From assembly GCA_905235735.1 (NCBI GenBank), contig CAJOMU010000004.1, positions 62,001 to 126,000 of the forward strand: 64,000 nt of DNA, written 5' to 3'. The translations under genes and the position numbers were made by a program. This DNA is from an uncultured Synergistales bacterium (GTDB taxonomy: Bacteria > Synergistota > Synergistia > Synergistales > Aminobacteriaceae). A model generated the notes under the pieces. The model saw only the letters and a program-made list of their open reading frames with translations, did not search any database and was not told where the DNA came from. This document shows, piece by piece, positions 17,301-26,026 of this stretch (positions within the stretch are counted from its first letter, which is position 1; each line of letters opens with the position of its first letter).

Positions 17301-18985
17301 TCTGGTTTTCCGTAGATTGTGAGAGTGCCATTGCCATTATCTTTGCTCTCAATTCCCTTAGGCAATGTACCCTGTGATATATCCCACGAAATTTTTGTGC
17401 CCGGTGCTGAAGCCTTAAGCGTTACACCATTGTCTTTTGATACATTTGTTCCCTTCGTGAGCTCCAAATCATCAAGCAATGTCTGAGGAGTTCTCTTGTC
17501 GCTGATTGTTGGTTTCATTGGGAGGAATTTCAGCGTCTTCTTAACATCCTTCGAGGCTGTGAACGCCGCATTTCCGAGTTTGAATGTTATCGTCTTATCC
17601 ACTGAGGTGTCAGAACCGAAATAGATTTTGTCAGTATCAGAAGCATCCGTACCTATGTTGCCTTCATCTTCAGCGAGTTTACCCGAAATCGTCAGCTTAT
17701 CAGGATCGAATTCGAATCCCGTCGGTAAACCCTCCGCAGTAACTGAAACAGAATGTTCATTCGTTCCGCCAGACACTGTTAATCTCTGAGTGTACGTTTT
17801 GCCGTAGGTAACATTATTCAGATTCGCCGTTGTTATGTCTGGTGAACCAAGAACTGTAAGCGTGAAGGTCTTCGTATTCTTGCCGTAAGAGTTCTGAGTT
17901 TGCAGAGCAATGTTATACGTTCCTGCTACCTTCGGAGTTCCTGATAGAGTGTAAGTGAACCTCTGAGGATCATCTCCGCTTGGTGTTGAAGCTGTCGTCA
18001 TGCTGAGACCTGTTGATGACGGAAGCCCTGTTACAACAAGAGGTTGTATTCCTATTTCTCCTGCCGGCGATTTCGGCGATGCACTTACGGTCGCAAACTC
18101 AACAGCCTTAATTGGTGTACCAACTCCCGGAACAGTTACGCCGTCTGGTGCTGCAAGTGAAGTTATGTCTGTTGAGGCCGGGCTGTTGATGCTCGGAGCA
18201 ATTCCGGCTATCTTCAGTGTGAACTCTTTCGTTGTTGTCCCTTTCACTACGGTCGTTGACGAGCCTTTTTTATCATTCGTTGCTGTAACTTTGAACTTTT
18301 GGCCTGTAGTTGATGTCGGTTTCAGGAGCTTATCTGACGAGAGTATCAGGTCTCCGCTTGCATCATTGCTTACTGTAATTCCGTAACCATTGAGGATGGT
18401 CTGAACATCAGACGTAACTGTCATGTTGACGAATTTATCCATAGAGTCCTTATTGCCCGTTACGCTGATCACTTGATAATATGTGTCGCCGTGTTTGCCG
18501 TCAGCAATCTTTGTCGTTGTGATCTTTGGATCTGATTTTTGAAGAGGTGGCACAACAGTTATAGTTAAAGTAACTGCGCTTCCAAAAGTATCCGTCCTGC
18601 CTTCTCCTCTTAATGCTTTTAACTTAAATTGAAATGCACCACTGGAAGAGGGTTTTCCACTAACTGTAACGCTCCCTACACCATTGTTAGTCGTAATTGT
18701 AACATTTAAACCTGCTTTTTTTATCGCAGCTTCTGCTGTTATGTCGGTGGAAAACACAGCAGCAGTCTGATATTCATTCTCATCCCTCATATAAACGTAC
18801 TGAACCGTTTGTGTTCTTGTCTCATTCTGAATAAATCCAGTATACTCAGACCCGTTAGGTACTCCATCCTTACTAGTACCATTCCATAACTCTATAGCTG
18901 CATAAGCTCCTGAGACAAACGTAAGAGAAAGTATCATACTCAAGAGCATAGCAAGACCTATAGTACGCCTTCCATTTTTCACCAT
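14399..18985 (-). CDS. Giant exported protein with Ig-like repeats (copy 1)
   Basis: This 1528-residue exported protein starts at the ATG at 18985, which has AAGGAGG five bases upstream; the frame is open further upstream but without a ribosome site. A signal peptide (basic start, hydrophobic LAMLLSMILSLTFVSG, cleavage after AYA) is followed by about a dozen beta-sandwich repeats of roughly 90 residues. Many fit the putative Ig (He_PIG) pattern, GLPxG-L followed by ISG-P and TF-L-V. The C-terminal ~130 residues (GGYVIAAILPEI, YWFAFPNDA, NVTYSPVIAVK) are shared with the protein at 45437. There is no LPXTG, S-layer or Synergist-CTERM signal, so the attachment mode is unknown. It is likely a surface adhesin or matrix protein. 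Confidence 0.88.
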   Translation of the reverse strand: MVKNGRRTIGLAMLLSMILSLTFVSGAYAAIELWNGTSKDGVPNGSEYTGFIQNETRTQTVQYVYMRDENEYQTAAVFSTDITAEAAIKKAGLNVTITTNNGVGSVTVSGKPSSSGAFQFKLKALRGEGRTDTFGSAVTLTITVVPPLQKSDPKITTTKIADGKHGDTYYQVISVTGNKDSMDKFVNMTVTSDVQTILNGYGITVSNDASGDLILSSDKLLKPTSTTGQKFKVTATNDKKGSSTTVVKGTTTKEFTLKIAGIAPSINSPASTDITSLAAPDGVTVPGVGTPIKAVEFATVSASPKSPAGEIGIQPLVVTGLPSSTGLSMTTASTPSGDDPQRFTYTLSGTPKVAGTYNIALQTQNSYGKNTKTFTLTVLGSPDITTANLNNVTYGKTYTQRLTVSGGTNEHSVSVTAEGLPTGFEFDPDKLTISGKLAEDEGNIGTDASDTDKIYFGSDTSVDKTITFKLGNAAFTASKDVKKTLKFLPMKPTISDKRTPQTLLDDLELTKGTNVSKDNGVTLKASAPGTKISWDISQGTLPKGIESKDNGNGTLTIYGKPEESAKNKSVTFRASNGAGNDTVALKFNITAPAPTISADAFKAGGEFKVGDEFASLTISADGPVTWKATKLPSGLKLTPNKDDPTLATISGKFTAATKDGDVITITATDPNTKLSTSASTDKFAVYALPKISSATFKPITLGSAYTNEFKGTSITEWSVSTDLPDNKLPEGLTLEASTGKITGSLDVLPVSGSKRVDTVNAIVTGSGPAGAVSKDAKITLKGSAPRFGTMTPTTAATTKASQEYKIDVTGTKPIEVCAYIKASDAKAAGLPANEIVLGAEEDTAANTKLKLESEDIDGGKKVILTKGANSLAFKSLTVTVSADNGIGKPVVKTFKLKVDGSLPEIWYDNAKTTSADLGEVTFKAGVAGTLKTITISGDKPIALTISPKSGTAGLTITSADTDDGATVTITTADGSEAKKTKISITGKNAAGQVKTAITFIGQDAPTIRTGNYDKEVESGKSISITFSTSSGTAPISWDLASDSLHNSADLTKLGLTFDTSKGTIKGIAGGSTAETKITKNGTAYASFDFKVVAGNAAGISQPVDFKIGVKGGKPTITTKSLEFVRGTASSDYLVATGGDSADMKWAVANGKTFANYDVTGIELANDGKITFDGNAANSKAVKNKSVTVSVDHMGNVKTGSVKFTVYDPEPEFPNVSEITLTSPGYDTKAKLSAAASKDTTVILASGKDASGTSKTTWRVSFVSGDSRIKMKVAKVKENGRDNENKATLTATISKGIQLVSRDGAVVAASNDISATYRLTVTNNGSKNKTVFSQDIKVSMTSLGNLVTSLPANLNETPEDETIGETSELEEDIVTNDELTAELGEGEVTLGEERTVSSITAGQSQILSEGGYVIAAILPEISATADGQYGFEVDLSENVKAGAKLYWFAFPNDAGSEDDAIIDFFEIDGKDTEVVPENKIVAVYPWLRANVTYSPVIAVKAEDAESGEVLTEDGLNEAAESNAKEEAAE

Positions 18986-19253
18986 AAAAACCTCCTTAAA
19001 TTTTTTTTCTTGACTTATCGGCTCGCGGATGAGAGAATGAGTACCGAAAAATCGAGAGAAAAAATTGAATTTTGAGTGTAAAAATAATTTCCTATGATAC
19101 TTTTGCGCAATAAAAAAAGTTATCACGAAAAAGCATCGCCCTATGTGCGCGTTTTGCTATGGTTATTTTTTCGCGTACCTCCTTTCGCATTATTTTATGT
19201 GTCGGATGTTTTTTTGCATTGCTTTACTTTCGGGTATCTTATCATTCATATTT

Positions 19254-20021
19254 TCAAACTGCAAGATTGAAAGTATTTCTGTTGATGTTATATTTCACCT
19301 TCCAGAACCATAAACCACATGCAGGAACGTTCATAGCTGATTCAATTCTTTCTCCTCCCGATAACAATCCTTCAAGCCATTCGAGATTACGTTTCCCTGA
19401 TGCTATTTCGTTTACGTTCCCAACGATTATGCGTACCATGTTAGTCAGGAATGATTGTGCCTTAATGCTTATGATTGAGAGTTTGCCTCGCTTGCGTATC
19501 CTGAGTGTATCAATCGTTCTGTATGGGTCATCAGGACATTCACCGGCTCTGCAGAATGCTCTGAAGTTGTGCCTGCCCTGAATCATTTCACATGCCTTCC
19601 TTGCAAGTGTCATATCCCATTCATGGCCTTTACGCCACCAGACGAAATTATTCATGAACGGAGGACAGACGTAATCATTCCAGATGAAATATTTGTATTC
19701 GCGTGAGACAGCAGAGTATCTTGCACTGAAGTCATCGGGAACGTGATAGATTTTCATTATGCGAATGTCTTCGGGAAGATAGAAGTTAATTGCGAGGCGT
19801 AATTTGTCGGGAGTGAAATCTTTTGCGAGTTCAAAACTTGCAACCTGTCCGTATGCATTAACACCCTTATCTGTACGTCCTGCACCTATGATTCTGACAG
19901 GAGCACCTGAGATTTTCCCAAGTGCCCCTTCGATTACTTCCTGAATACTTAATGCATCGGGCTGAATCTGCCAGCCTGAATAATTTTTGCCGAGATAGCT
20001 TATTTTTGCGGCATACTTCAT
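19254..20021 (-). CDS. truA: tRNA pseudouridine(38-40) synthase
   Basis: TruA makes pseudouridine at positions 38-40 of the tRNA anticodon arm. The protein has 255 residues. The catalytic aspartate is D51 in GRTDKGVNAYG; GWQIQP near the start and the LTNMVRIIVGNVNEIA segment are typical. In related phyla truA follows the rplQ-ecfA-ecfT genes directly; here a small-protein/GNAT pair separates it from ecfT. Only nine bases separate it from the GNAT stop. Confidence 0.96.
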   Translation of the reverse strand: MKYAAKISYLGKNYSGWQIQPDALSIQEVIEGALGKISGAPVRIIGAGRTDKGVNAYGQVASFELAKDFTPDKLRLAINFYLPEDIRIMKIYHVPDDFSARYSAVSREYKYFIWNDYVCPPFMNNFVWWRKGHEWDMTLARKACEMIQGRHNFRAFCRAGECPDDPYRTIDTLRIRKRGKLSIISIKAQSFLTNMVRIIVGNVNEIASGKRNLEWLEGLLSGGERIESAMNVPACGLWFWKVKYNINRNTFNLAV

Positions 20022-20030
20022 TCGTTACAC

Positions 20031-20603
20031 CTAGATGAACCTCAACAGCTGATTCAAATTAACGTTATCCTGAGTTATTCGCGAATTGAAAAACTTGAAG
20101 CCGTTCTGATGATAAAAATTCATAAGCTGCGGTTTATCTTCGCATTCAAGAAATTCAATGACCCCTCCAAGAAAATATTTAGCATGAAAGATAATATCAT
20201 GTGCCATATTCAGAAGAGCAGAACCATTTATGCGCTTGTCTTCTGGAAGAGCGAAATTTTTTCCAAGCTGTGCGATAAAATATGCCGATGCCGTGTATGT
20301 ACTTGTATCTTCATTGAGAACTGAAACCCGCGAAATTTTTCTGCGCATAGAATTACTCAGTACAGAAGCTAGAACAGATATAGGTTTTACGGCTATGGAA
20401 AAGTAACCTGCCAGTTCAAAATTATCCTCTGAGAACACAAGATAAGTAACTGACTGGTCTTTTCTCGTGAAATTAACAGAATTGTGCAGTAAAAATTTTT
20501 CAACATCATGATTTATCGGGCATGAAAAGCTCATCAATATATCATTAAGTTCTTCGTTATCAATGTATGCCCTAATATTAACGACTGAATACTTTTCTGA
20601 CAT
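20031..20603 (-). CDS. GNAT-like acetyltransferase of a two-gene module (copy 1)
   Basis: This 190-residue protein is paralogous to that at 44243. Shared stretches include CPINHDVEKFLLHN / CAPNSDVEHFLKHN, RKDQSVTYLVF / KKDQSVTYFVF, IRRKI-type and AQLGKN. The C-terminal part, FLECEDKPQLMNFYHQNGFKFF, looks like GNAT motif B. Its start overlaps the upstream small gene by 26 bases and has no good ribosome site, so it is probably translated by coupling. The size and pairing resemble GNAT-type toxin-antitoxin systems, but the target is unknown. Confidence 0.75.
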   Translation of the reverse strand: MSEKYSVVNIRAYIDNEELNDILMSFSCPINHDVEKFLLHNSVNFTRKDQSVTYLVFSEDNFELAGYFSIAVKPISVLASVLSNSMRRKISRVSVLNEDTSTYTASAYFIAQLGKNFALPEDKRINGSALLNMAHDIIFHAKYFLGGVIEFLECEDKPQLMNFYHQNGFKFFNSRITQDNVNLNQLLRFI

Positions 20604-20781
20604 GATGCTTTTTCCAGTTTTCCATAAGATTCATAATCTCTTTTCCGTCCGTCAGTAACTTTCCGATTGAAGGCTGTCGTTCTGTTCTGTCCTGTTCAGC
20701 CTCATCAAGTGCATTAATGAAACGCACAGCACTTTCCGTATCGGTAATCACGAAATTATGCATAATGCTTGAAGTAGCCAA
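20578..20781 (-). CDS. Small partner protein of the GNAT module (copy 1)
   Basis: I start this 67-residue protein at the TTG at 20781. AGGAG lies nine bases before it, and the product then begins MATSSIM, aligning with MATSSIF of the copy at 44850. An ATG at 20790 is too close to the ribosome site. The pattern is a short beta strand (HNFVI), a helix (ESAVRFINALDEA), a variable loop and a second helix. It is charged and could be an antitoxin or a GNAT partner. It begins 17 bases after ecfT. Confidence 0.7.
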   Translation of the reverse strand: MATSSIMHNFVITDTESAVRFINALDEAEQDRTERQPSIGKLLTDGKEIMNLMENWKKHHVRKVFSR

Positions 20782-20797
20782 AAATCTCATCTCCTGT

Positions 20798-21568
20798 TCA
20801 TATAATGAATACTAACACTCCTGCAATCACTCCCGAAAGAATAACTGCACATGTATCTTTGAATTTCCAGACTAACGGCTTTCGTCTCGTCCTTCCTTCA
20901 CCGCCGTTATACCCTCGTGCTTCCATCGCAATAGCAATCTCATCTGCCCTCCTGAATATTATAACGAACAGAGGTATCAGTACAGGCATGAACGCCATAG
21001 CACGCTTAAAGATATTCCCCTGATCCAGTCTTGCACCTCGTGATAGCTGTGCTCGTATTATCTTGTCTGTCTCCTGCATCAGTAACGGAATGAATCGAAG
21101 TGCCATAGCAATCATCATCGAGCATTCATGAACTGGAAATTTGAATCTCTCAAGAGGATACAGCATAGCATCAAGACCGTCTGCGAGTTCCAGAGGTGCA
21201 GTAGTGAGAGGAAGCATTACGGCAAAGAGCATGAGAATGAAAAGCCTGAACGACATAAATAGCGCGTGAGCCAGAGCATTGATGAACGAATCACTGAATA
21301 AACCAGCTATTATGTTGAATACGAACGTGAATATCACGAGGAACATAACAGGTTTAGCTGAACGCAGCAGTGAAGGCCATGAAATTTTTGACGCATGAAC
21401 CAGAACGAACAAAATTAATGTCCATATGGCAATTTCAGGGACATTATCTGCGGGAAATACGGCGGATACAATGAACATAAGCGAGAAAAATTTAGCTCTT
21501 GGGTCAAGGCTGTGAATAAATGAATCTGTTGGTATGTACTGTCCTAAAGTTAAGTTTGCGAAATTCAT
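20798..21568 (-). CDS. ecfT: ECF transporter transmembrane subunit
   Basis: EcfT is the membrane scaffold of energy-coupling-factor vitamin transporters and links ATPases to substrate-binding S proteins. It has 256 residues with several membrane segments. The two coupling-helix motifs are present as LSRGARLDQG and AMEARGYNGG. Its ATG overlaps the TGA of the ATPase gene. No S component lies nearby, so it probably serves several S proteins encoded elsewhere, as in group II systems. Confidence 0.93.
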   Translation of the reverse strand: MNFANLTLGQYIPTDSFIHSLDPRAKFFSLMFIVSAVFPADNVPEIAIWTLILFVLVHASKISWPSLLRSAKPVMFLVIFTFVFNIIAGLFSDSFINALAHALFMSFRLFILMLFAVMLPLTTAPLELADGLDAMLYPLERFKFPVHECSMMIAMALRFIPLLMQETDKIIRAQLSRGARLDQGNIFKRAMAFMPVLIPLFVIIFRRADEIAIAMEARGYNGGEGRTRRKPLVWKFKDTCAVILSGVIAGVLVFII

Positions 21569-23241
21569 AGTATCAGTGAAATAAAATCTTCATAATTATA
21601 TAGTAACGGGAAATTTTGATTTACCCTTCTGACTTCTGACGATAATCTTAACACATCAGGCCATGCTTCAGGCTCAAGTGTATTCATGATTCCCTCGAGG
21701 ACTTCATGAGGAGTACCTTCCTGAATCACAGTTCCGTCTCTGAGCATTAGAATTCTGTCGCTGTAATTCAAGGCCATGTTCAGATCATGCGATATAGTGA
21801 TAACAGTCTTGCCTTCATCGCGTAACCTTGAGAGCATAGATAGCAGCTTCTTCTGATATGACGCGTCTAATCCTGCTAAAGGTTCATCGAGAACAATGCA
21901 GTCAGGTTTAGCGGACAGAACTGAAGCAATAGCTACAAGTCTTCGTTCACCGCCAGATAATGCGATTGGGTTACGTTCCAGAAAAGATTTATCGAGACTT
22001 ACGCATTCAAGACCGTAAAGTATCGCATCATCGAGTTCATGATTCTTAAAGCCTGCATTCTTGGGAGCAAAAGCTAATTCCTCGCGTACTGTCGGAGAGA
22101 ATAACTGATCTTCGGGATGTTGAAACACTAATCCGACCTTCTGACGCAATGAATGAACTTCTTCACCTTTCTGCGGAATGTCTGAGCCGTTGAAATATAT
22201 TTTTCCCTCCTGAACCTTATATAGCGCATTCAAGTGCTGAACCAGTGTTGATTTTCCTGAACCTGTCCTGCCGATTACGGAGAGCCATTCACCGCTGTAA
22301 ATCTTCGCATTAATATTCCTGAGCACATAGCTGTTCACATCATCATACATGAACGATAAGTTTTCGATTCTGAACTTCTCCGCCAAATTATCCCTTTGAG
22401 TATGAGTTAATATTTTCGGCTTAATGTCTGCAAGGTCATCGGGGAATTTGATATTGTGTTCAGCGAAATATTTCTGTACCTTTAATTCATCAGGTATCCC
22501 GAAGCCTAAACTCACTGCATCATTCCAGAATTCGGACGTATTACCTTCCCATATGACCTGGCCATGTGAAAGCACAATTACGTGCTGAATGTCATCGAAA
22601 TTATCTGCTTCAATCTGATGTGTAACCTGTATTATAGTCATGCCTTCAGAATGAAGTTCGCGTAATGCATTCTCAACATCAATTCTGCCTTTTGGGTCTA
22701 ACATTGCAGTAGCCTCATCGAGAATGAGACACTCAACTTTAGCCGCAAGTGCACCAGCGAGAGCTACACGCTGCTTTTCACCTCCAGACAGGGCATACAC
22801 AGCCGAATCGCGTTTATGAATCATGTTCACGCGTTCAATTGACGAATCAACACGAGCCTGAATTTCATTTGACGGCAGACCTTGATTTTCAGGTGCAAAC
22901 GCAATGTCATCTTCAACCATAGCCGCGACAATTTGATTCTCCGGGTCTTGAAAGACCATGCCTATTGTGCCTCGCAAGTCTCTGAAGTTCATAGTCTGAA
23001 TGTCAGTTCCGTTTATGAGACATTTGCCTTCTATGGGAGCTTCGAGACCTCCCATAATTTTCACCAGCGTAGATTTTCCTGATCCGTTATGACCGAGAAT
23101 AGCAATGCGTTCGCCTCTGTTTACAAAAAACGAGACGCGGTTTAAAGCACGTCCCGTATGTTTTGCATCGTATGAGAACGAAACAGATTGCACCTCGATT
23201 AACGGTGTATCATCTCTATTTCTGTTCTTCTTTTTCAACAA
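21565..23241 (-). CDS. ECF transporter ATPase, EcfA1-EcfA2 fusion
   Basis: Two ABC ATPase domains are joined in one 558-residue chain. Domain 1 has Walker A GHNGSGKST (50-58), signature LSGGE (151-155) and Walker B LILDE (172-176). Domain 2 has Walker A GRTGSGKST (324-332), signature LSGGE (428-432) and Walker B IVLDE (449-453). Both look catalytically intact. Usually ecfA1 and ecfA2 are separate adjacent genes. The TTG start overlaps rplQ by 26 bases, so exact initiation is uncertain and may depend on coupling. Confidence 0.93.
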   Translation of the reverse strand: MLKKKNRNRDDTPLIEVQSVSFSYDAKHTGRALNRVSFFVNRGERIAILGHNGSGKSTLVKIMGGLEAPIEGKCLINGTDIQTMNFRDLRGTIGMVFQDPENQIVAAMVEDDIAFAPENQGLPSNEIQARVDSSIERVNMIHKRDSAVYALSGGEKQRVALAGALAAKVECLILDEATAMLDPKGRIDVENALRELHSEGMTIIQVTHQIEADNFDDIQHVIVLSHGQVIWEGNTSEFWNDAVSLGFGIPDELKVQKYFAEHNIKFPDDLADIKPKILTHTQRDNLAEKFRIENLSFMYDDVNSYVLRNINAKIYSGEWLSVIGRTGSGKSTLVQHLNALYKVQEGKIYFNGSDIPQKGEEVHSLRQKVGLVFQHPEDQLFSPTVREELAFAPKNAGFKNHELDDAILYGLECVSLDKSFLERNPIALSGGERRLVAIASVLSAKPDCIVLDEPLAGLDASYQKKLLSMLSRLRDEGKTVITISHDLNMALNYSDRILMLRDGTVIQEGTPHEVLEGIMNTLEPEAWPDVLRLSSEVRRVNQNFPLLYNYEDFISLIL

Positions 23242-23587
23242 GTTCTATCACTGCCATTGGTGAGCCGTCGCCTTTCCTTGCGCCCAGCTTTACGATTCTA
23301 GTGTAACCGCCCTTATCGAAGCTCTTATATTTCGGTGCTATATCCCGAAATAATTTCGTGGCTGCTTCTTTATGCGGCATCTTCGAAAACACTACGCGGA
23401 TGTCATGAACTGAACCGCCTCTTGCACGCGTGATTAATTTTTCGGCAACTCTGCGTAACTCTTTTGCTCTTGTTACTGTCGTGATAATGCTGCCTTTAAG
23501 GAATAAACTTGCGGCCATGTTACCGAGCATTAATCTTCTGTGGCTGCCGTAACGTCCGAGTGTCCTGTGATCAACATGATGTCTCAA
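23216..23587 (-). CDS. rplQ: 50S ribosomal protein L17
   Basis: L17 is a large-subunit protein near the exit tunnel. The 123 residues begin MRHHVDHRTLGRYGSHRR and contain LITRARGGSVHD, typical of the family. It is the last ribosomal gene of the alpha operon, 27 bases after rpoA, and its end overlaps the ECF ATPase gene. Confidence 0.97.
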   Translation of the reverse strand: MRHHVDHRTLGRYGSHRRLMLGNMAASLFLKGSIITTVTRAKELRRVAEKLITRARGGSVHDIRVVFSKMPHKEAATKLFRDIAPKYKSFDKGGYTRIVKLGARKGDGSPMAVIELVEKEEQK

Positions 23588-23614
23588 TTTCTGTTTGCAC
23601 CTCCCTGTTATGAG

Positions 23615-24811
23615 TTATTCTTTTGATTCTGATTCTGATTTTGCTTCTGCATCTGCGTCAGATTCTGATTCTTCGCTTGATTCTTCACTTGCTTTTTCGC
23701 TTACGTCTTCTGCATTCTCGTCAGATGATTCATCACTGCTGTTTTGAGCATCTTCTGATGTTGGCGTGGGTTCAACCTTGAGAGCATGGCCAAGAGCAGT
23801 GAGTTTTTTCTCAATTTCAGTCAGCGAAATTTTTCCGAGATTGCGAATCTTCAATAAATCCTCGCGTGATCTCTGGAGCAAATCTCCTACGGTCTGAATT
23901 CCTCCGCGTAACAGGCAGTTCTCACTTCTGATTGAGAGTTCAAGTTCATGAATCGAATGCGAGAACAGCTCATCATCTCCTGTTTTAGTCGCGCTTGATG
24001 TCGGCTTTGTCGGTGGTTCGCTCGGCTTCTCTATTTCTAATACGGCTGGTTTTACAGGCATAAGCGGAGCAGTTCCGACGGTATCCGCAATCTGTGAGAA
24101 ATAATCCTGTGCAATTCTTGATGCCTCACCTACAGCGTCTTCAGGTGAAATTGCGCCGTTAGTCCAAACTTCGAGAACAAGACGCTCATAATCAATGCTC
24201 TGTCCGACTCTTGCAGGCTCAATCGTATAGTTCACTCTCTTAACGGGTGAGAAGATTGCATCAGCCAGTAACGCATTAACGGGTAACGGAGGCTGAGAAG
24301 GTCTCTCACGTTCAGCAGAGAGATAACCTACGCCGCGTTCAACGTAAATTTCCATTAAGAGATGAGCTTTAGGTTCAAGAGTGCAGAGAAAGCCATCTCC
24401 GAAGAATTCAAAATCATTATCCCACGGCATATCTTTTGCTGTTATGACTCCGGGATTCTCTTCGCGTGTGAAAAAGTCTTTAGGCAGATCATCAGAATCG
24501 AGCGTGATAATCTTGAAGCCGTCAGCATTGAGTTCACTCTGTTCAGTCTTTGCTCTTATGGGAATATGTTTAAGGTTCATTAGAATCTCTATGACATCCT
24601 CGCGTACTCCTTTAATCGTGCTGAACTCATGAAGTACTCCCTCAATCTTTACGGCAGTAACAGCCGCACCTCTGATTGATGAGAGCAGCAATCTTCTGAG
24701 AGCATTCCCTAAAGTATCACCGTAACCCCTTTCGAGAGGCTCAAGATACAATTTTCCGTAATCCTGAGTCTTTTCCTCGATATAAACTTTAAATCTGGTG
24801 TTGTTCTCCAA
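23615..24811 (-). CDS. rpoA: RNA polymerase alpha subunit with acidic tail
   Basis: Alpha starts polymerase assembly and contacts upstream promoter DNA and activators. I place the start at the TTG at 24811, eight bases after AAGGAG, giving MENNTRFKVYIEE; a GTG at 24841 overlapping the rpsK stop is the alternative. The N-terminal domain has GYGDTLGNALRRLLLSS. The C-terminal domain has LSIRSENCLLRGGI (with the DNA-contact arginine) and LLKIRNLGKISLTEI. Beyond it is an unusual ~50-residue Glu/Ser/Asp-rich tail. The product is about 398 residues against a usual 315-340. Confidence 0.96.
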   Translation of the reverse strand: MENNTRFKVYIEEKTQDYGKLYLEPLERGYGDTLGNALRRLLLSSIRGAAVTAVKIEGVLHEFSTIKGVREDVIEILMNLKHIPIRAKTEQSELNADGFKIITLDSDDLPKDFFTREENPGVITAKDMPWDNDFEFFGDGFLCTLEPKAHLLMEIYVERGVGYLSAERERPSQPPLPVNALLADAIFSPVKRVNYTIEPARVGQSIDYERLVLEVWTNGAISPEDAVGEASRIAQDYFSQIADTVGTAPLMPVKPAVLEIEKPSEPPTKPTSSATKTGDDELFSHSIHELELSIRSENCLLRGGIQTVGDLLQRSREDLLKIRNLGKISLTEIEKKLTALGHALKVEPTPTSEDAQNSSDESSDENAEDVSEKASEESSEESESDADAEAKSESESKE

Positions 24812-24840
24812 ATTCAAAACTCCTTCAGATTCAACGACCA

Positions 24841-25239
24841 CTAAACTCTTCTCCTCTTAGGCGGTCTGCATCCGTTGTGCGGGATAGGTGTAGCGTCCTT
24901 GATTAAATTAACCTGTAGACCTGCCGCCTGCAGTGCCCTTATCGCACTTTCACGGCCTGGTCCTGGCCCTTTGACAACAACGTCAATCTCCTGAACTCCC
25001 TGATCCTGTGCACCTTTCGCAACCTGCTGTGCCGCAATCTGAGCCGCAAATGGTGTTGATTTCCTTGCACCCTTGAAGCCTACATTGCCGCCTGATGCCC
25101 ACGTGATTATATTTCCGCCTCTGTCGCTGATACACAGAACCGTATTGTTGAACGTTGAGTATATGTGTGCAACTCCGTAATTTATATTTTTCTTCTCGCG
25201 CCTTTTGCCTTTACGAGCCTGCGCTGTTCTCTTTGCCAA
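24841..25239 (-). CDS. rpsK: 30S ribosomal protein S11
   Basis: S11 forms part of the mRNA exit platform. The 132-residue protein has [36 protein letters not shown] and a final [10 protein letters not shown], all family hallmarks. rpsD, often found between rpsK and rpoA, is absent here. Confidence 0.98.
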   Translation of the reverse strand: MAKRTAQARKGKRREKKNINYGVAHIYSTFNNTVLCISDRGGNIITWASGGNVGFKGARKSTPFAAQIAAQQVAKGAQDQGVQEIDVVVKGPGPGRESAIRALQAAGLQVNLIKDATPIPHNGCRPPKRRRV

Positions 25240-25267
25240 CTTTAATTTACCTCCTGTTTAAGCTGCC

Positions 25268-25645
25268 TTATTTCGTAGCAACCTTCTTGTTCGCAACTGT
25301 TCTTCTTGGGCCTTTGCGGGTTCTTGCATTAGTCTTTGTGCGCTGACCTCTGACTGGAAGGCCAAGACGATGGCGAATTCCTCTGTAGCATCCGATGTCC
25401 ATCAATCTCTTGATATTCATCGAAATCTCGCGTCTGAGATCTCCTTCAACTTTGTAGTTGTCTTCAATCTCGCGTCTCAATTTCTGACTGTCTTCTTCGC
25501 TGAGGTCTTTCACTCTTGTGTCAGGATTAACGCCTGTAGCCGCAAGAATCTTCTGTGAAGTTTTAAGGCCGATTCCGAAAATGTACGTTAAACCGATTTC
25601 TACCCTTTTCTCTCTGGGCAGATCTACTCCTGCTATACGTGCCAT
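25268..25645 (-). CDS. rpsM: 30S ribosomal protein S13
   Basis: S13 sits in the small-subunit head and bridges to the large subunit. The 125-residue protein begins [22 protein letters not shown] and carries [22 protein letters not shown]. Its ribosome binding site AGGAGG lies in the last codons of rpmJ. Confidence 0.98.
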   Translation of the reverse strand: MARIAGVDLPREKRVEIGLTYIFGIGLKTSQKILAATGVNPDTRVKDLSEEDSQKLRREIEDNYKVEGDLRREISMNIKRLMDIGCYRGIRHRLGLPVRGQRTKTNARTRKGPRRTVANKKVATK

Positions 25646-25654
25646 TTAAATCAA

Positions 25655-25780
25655 TTACCTCCTGACACCCTGACGCTGTTTATGTCTTGGGTTACGCGAG
25701 CAAATTACGCGCACGACACCATGACGGCGGATAACTCTGCAAAATTCGCAGATAGGTTTTACTGATGGGCCTACTTTCAT
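25655..25780 (-). CDS. rpmJ: 50S ribosomal protein L36
   Basis: This is a 41-residue gene between infA and rpsM. The product begins [14 protein letters not shown] and ends [12 protein letters not shown]. Zinc ligands are C11, C14, C27 and H33, so it is the zinc-binding form. The last codons double as the rpsM ribosome binding site. It is slightly longer than the usual 37-38 residues. Confidence 0.97.
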   Translation of the reverse strand: MKVGPSVKPICEFCRVIRRHGVVRVICSRNPRHKQRQGVRR

Positions 25781-25798
25781 TTTTTATATCACCTGAAT

Positions 25799-26026
25799 TT
25801 ATTTGTATCGATAAATTATTCTGCCCCGCGATAAATCATATGGGGTGATTTCAACGAGCACTTTATCACCTGGTAATATCTTGATGAAGTGCATTCTCAT
25901 TTTTCCGCTGACGTGTGCCAAAACACGATGTCCATTTTCAAGTTCAACTCTGAACATTGCGTTCGGCAGTGGTTCGGAAATTACACCTTTAACTTCGATT
26001 ACGTCCTCTTTGCCGGAATTTGCCAT
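25799..26026 (-). CDS. infA: Translation initiation factor IF-1
   Basis: IF-1 binds the A site of the small subunit during initiation. The 75-residue OB-fold protein has [42 protein letters not shown] and [12 protein letters not shown]. Its ATG overlaps the stop of the KOW protein gene. Confidence 0.97.
   Translation of the reverse strand: MANSGKEDVIEVKGVISEPLPNAMFRVELENGHRVLAHVSGKMRMHFIKILPGDKVLVEITPYDLSRGRIIYRYK

Noticed and set aside
15018-18386. Several open frames of 90-180 codons on the plus strand within the Ig-repeat gene
   Set aside because: They are antisense to a well-supported gene, have no ribosome sites, and arise from its repeated Thr, Ser, Val and Gly codons.
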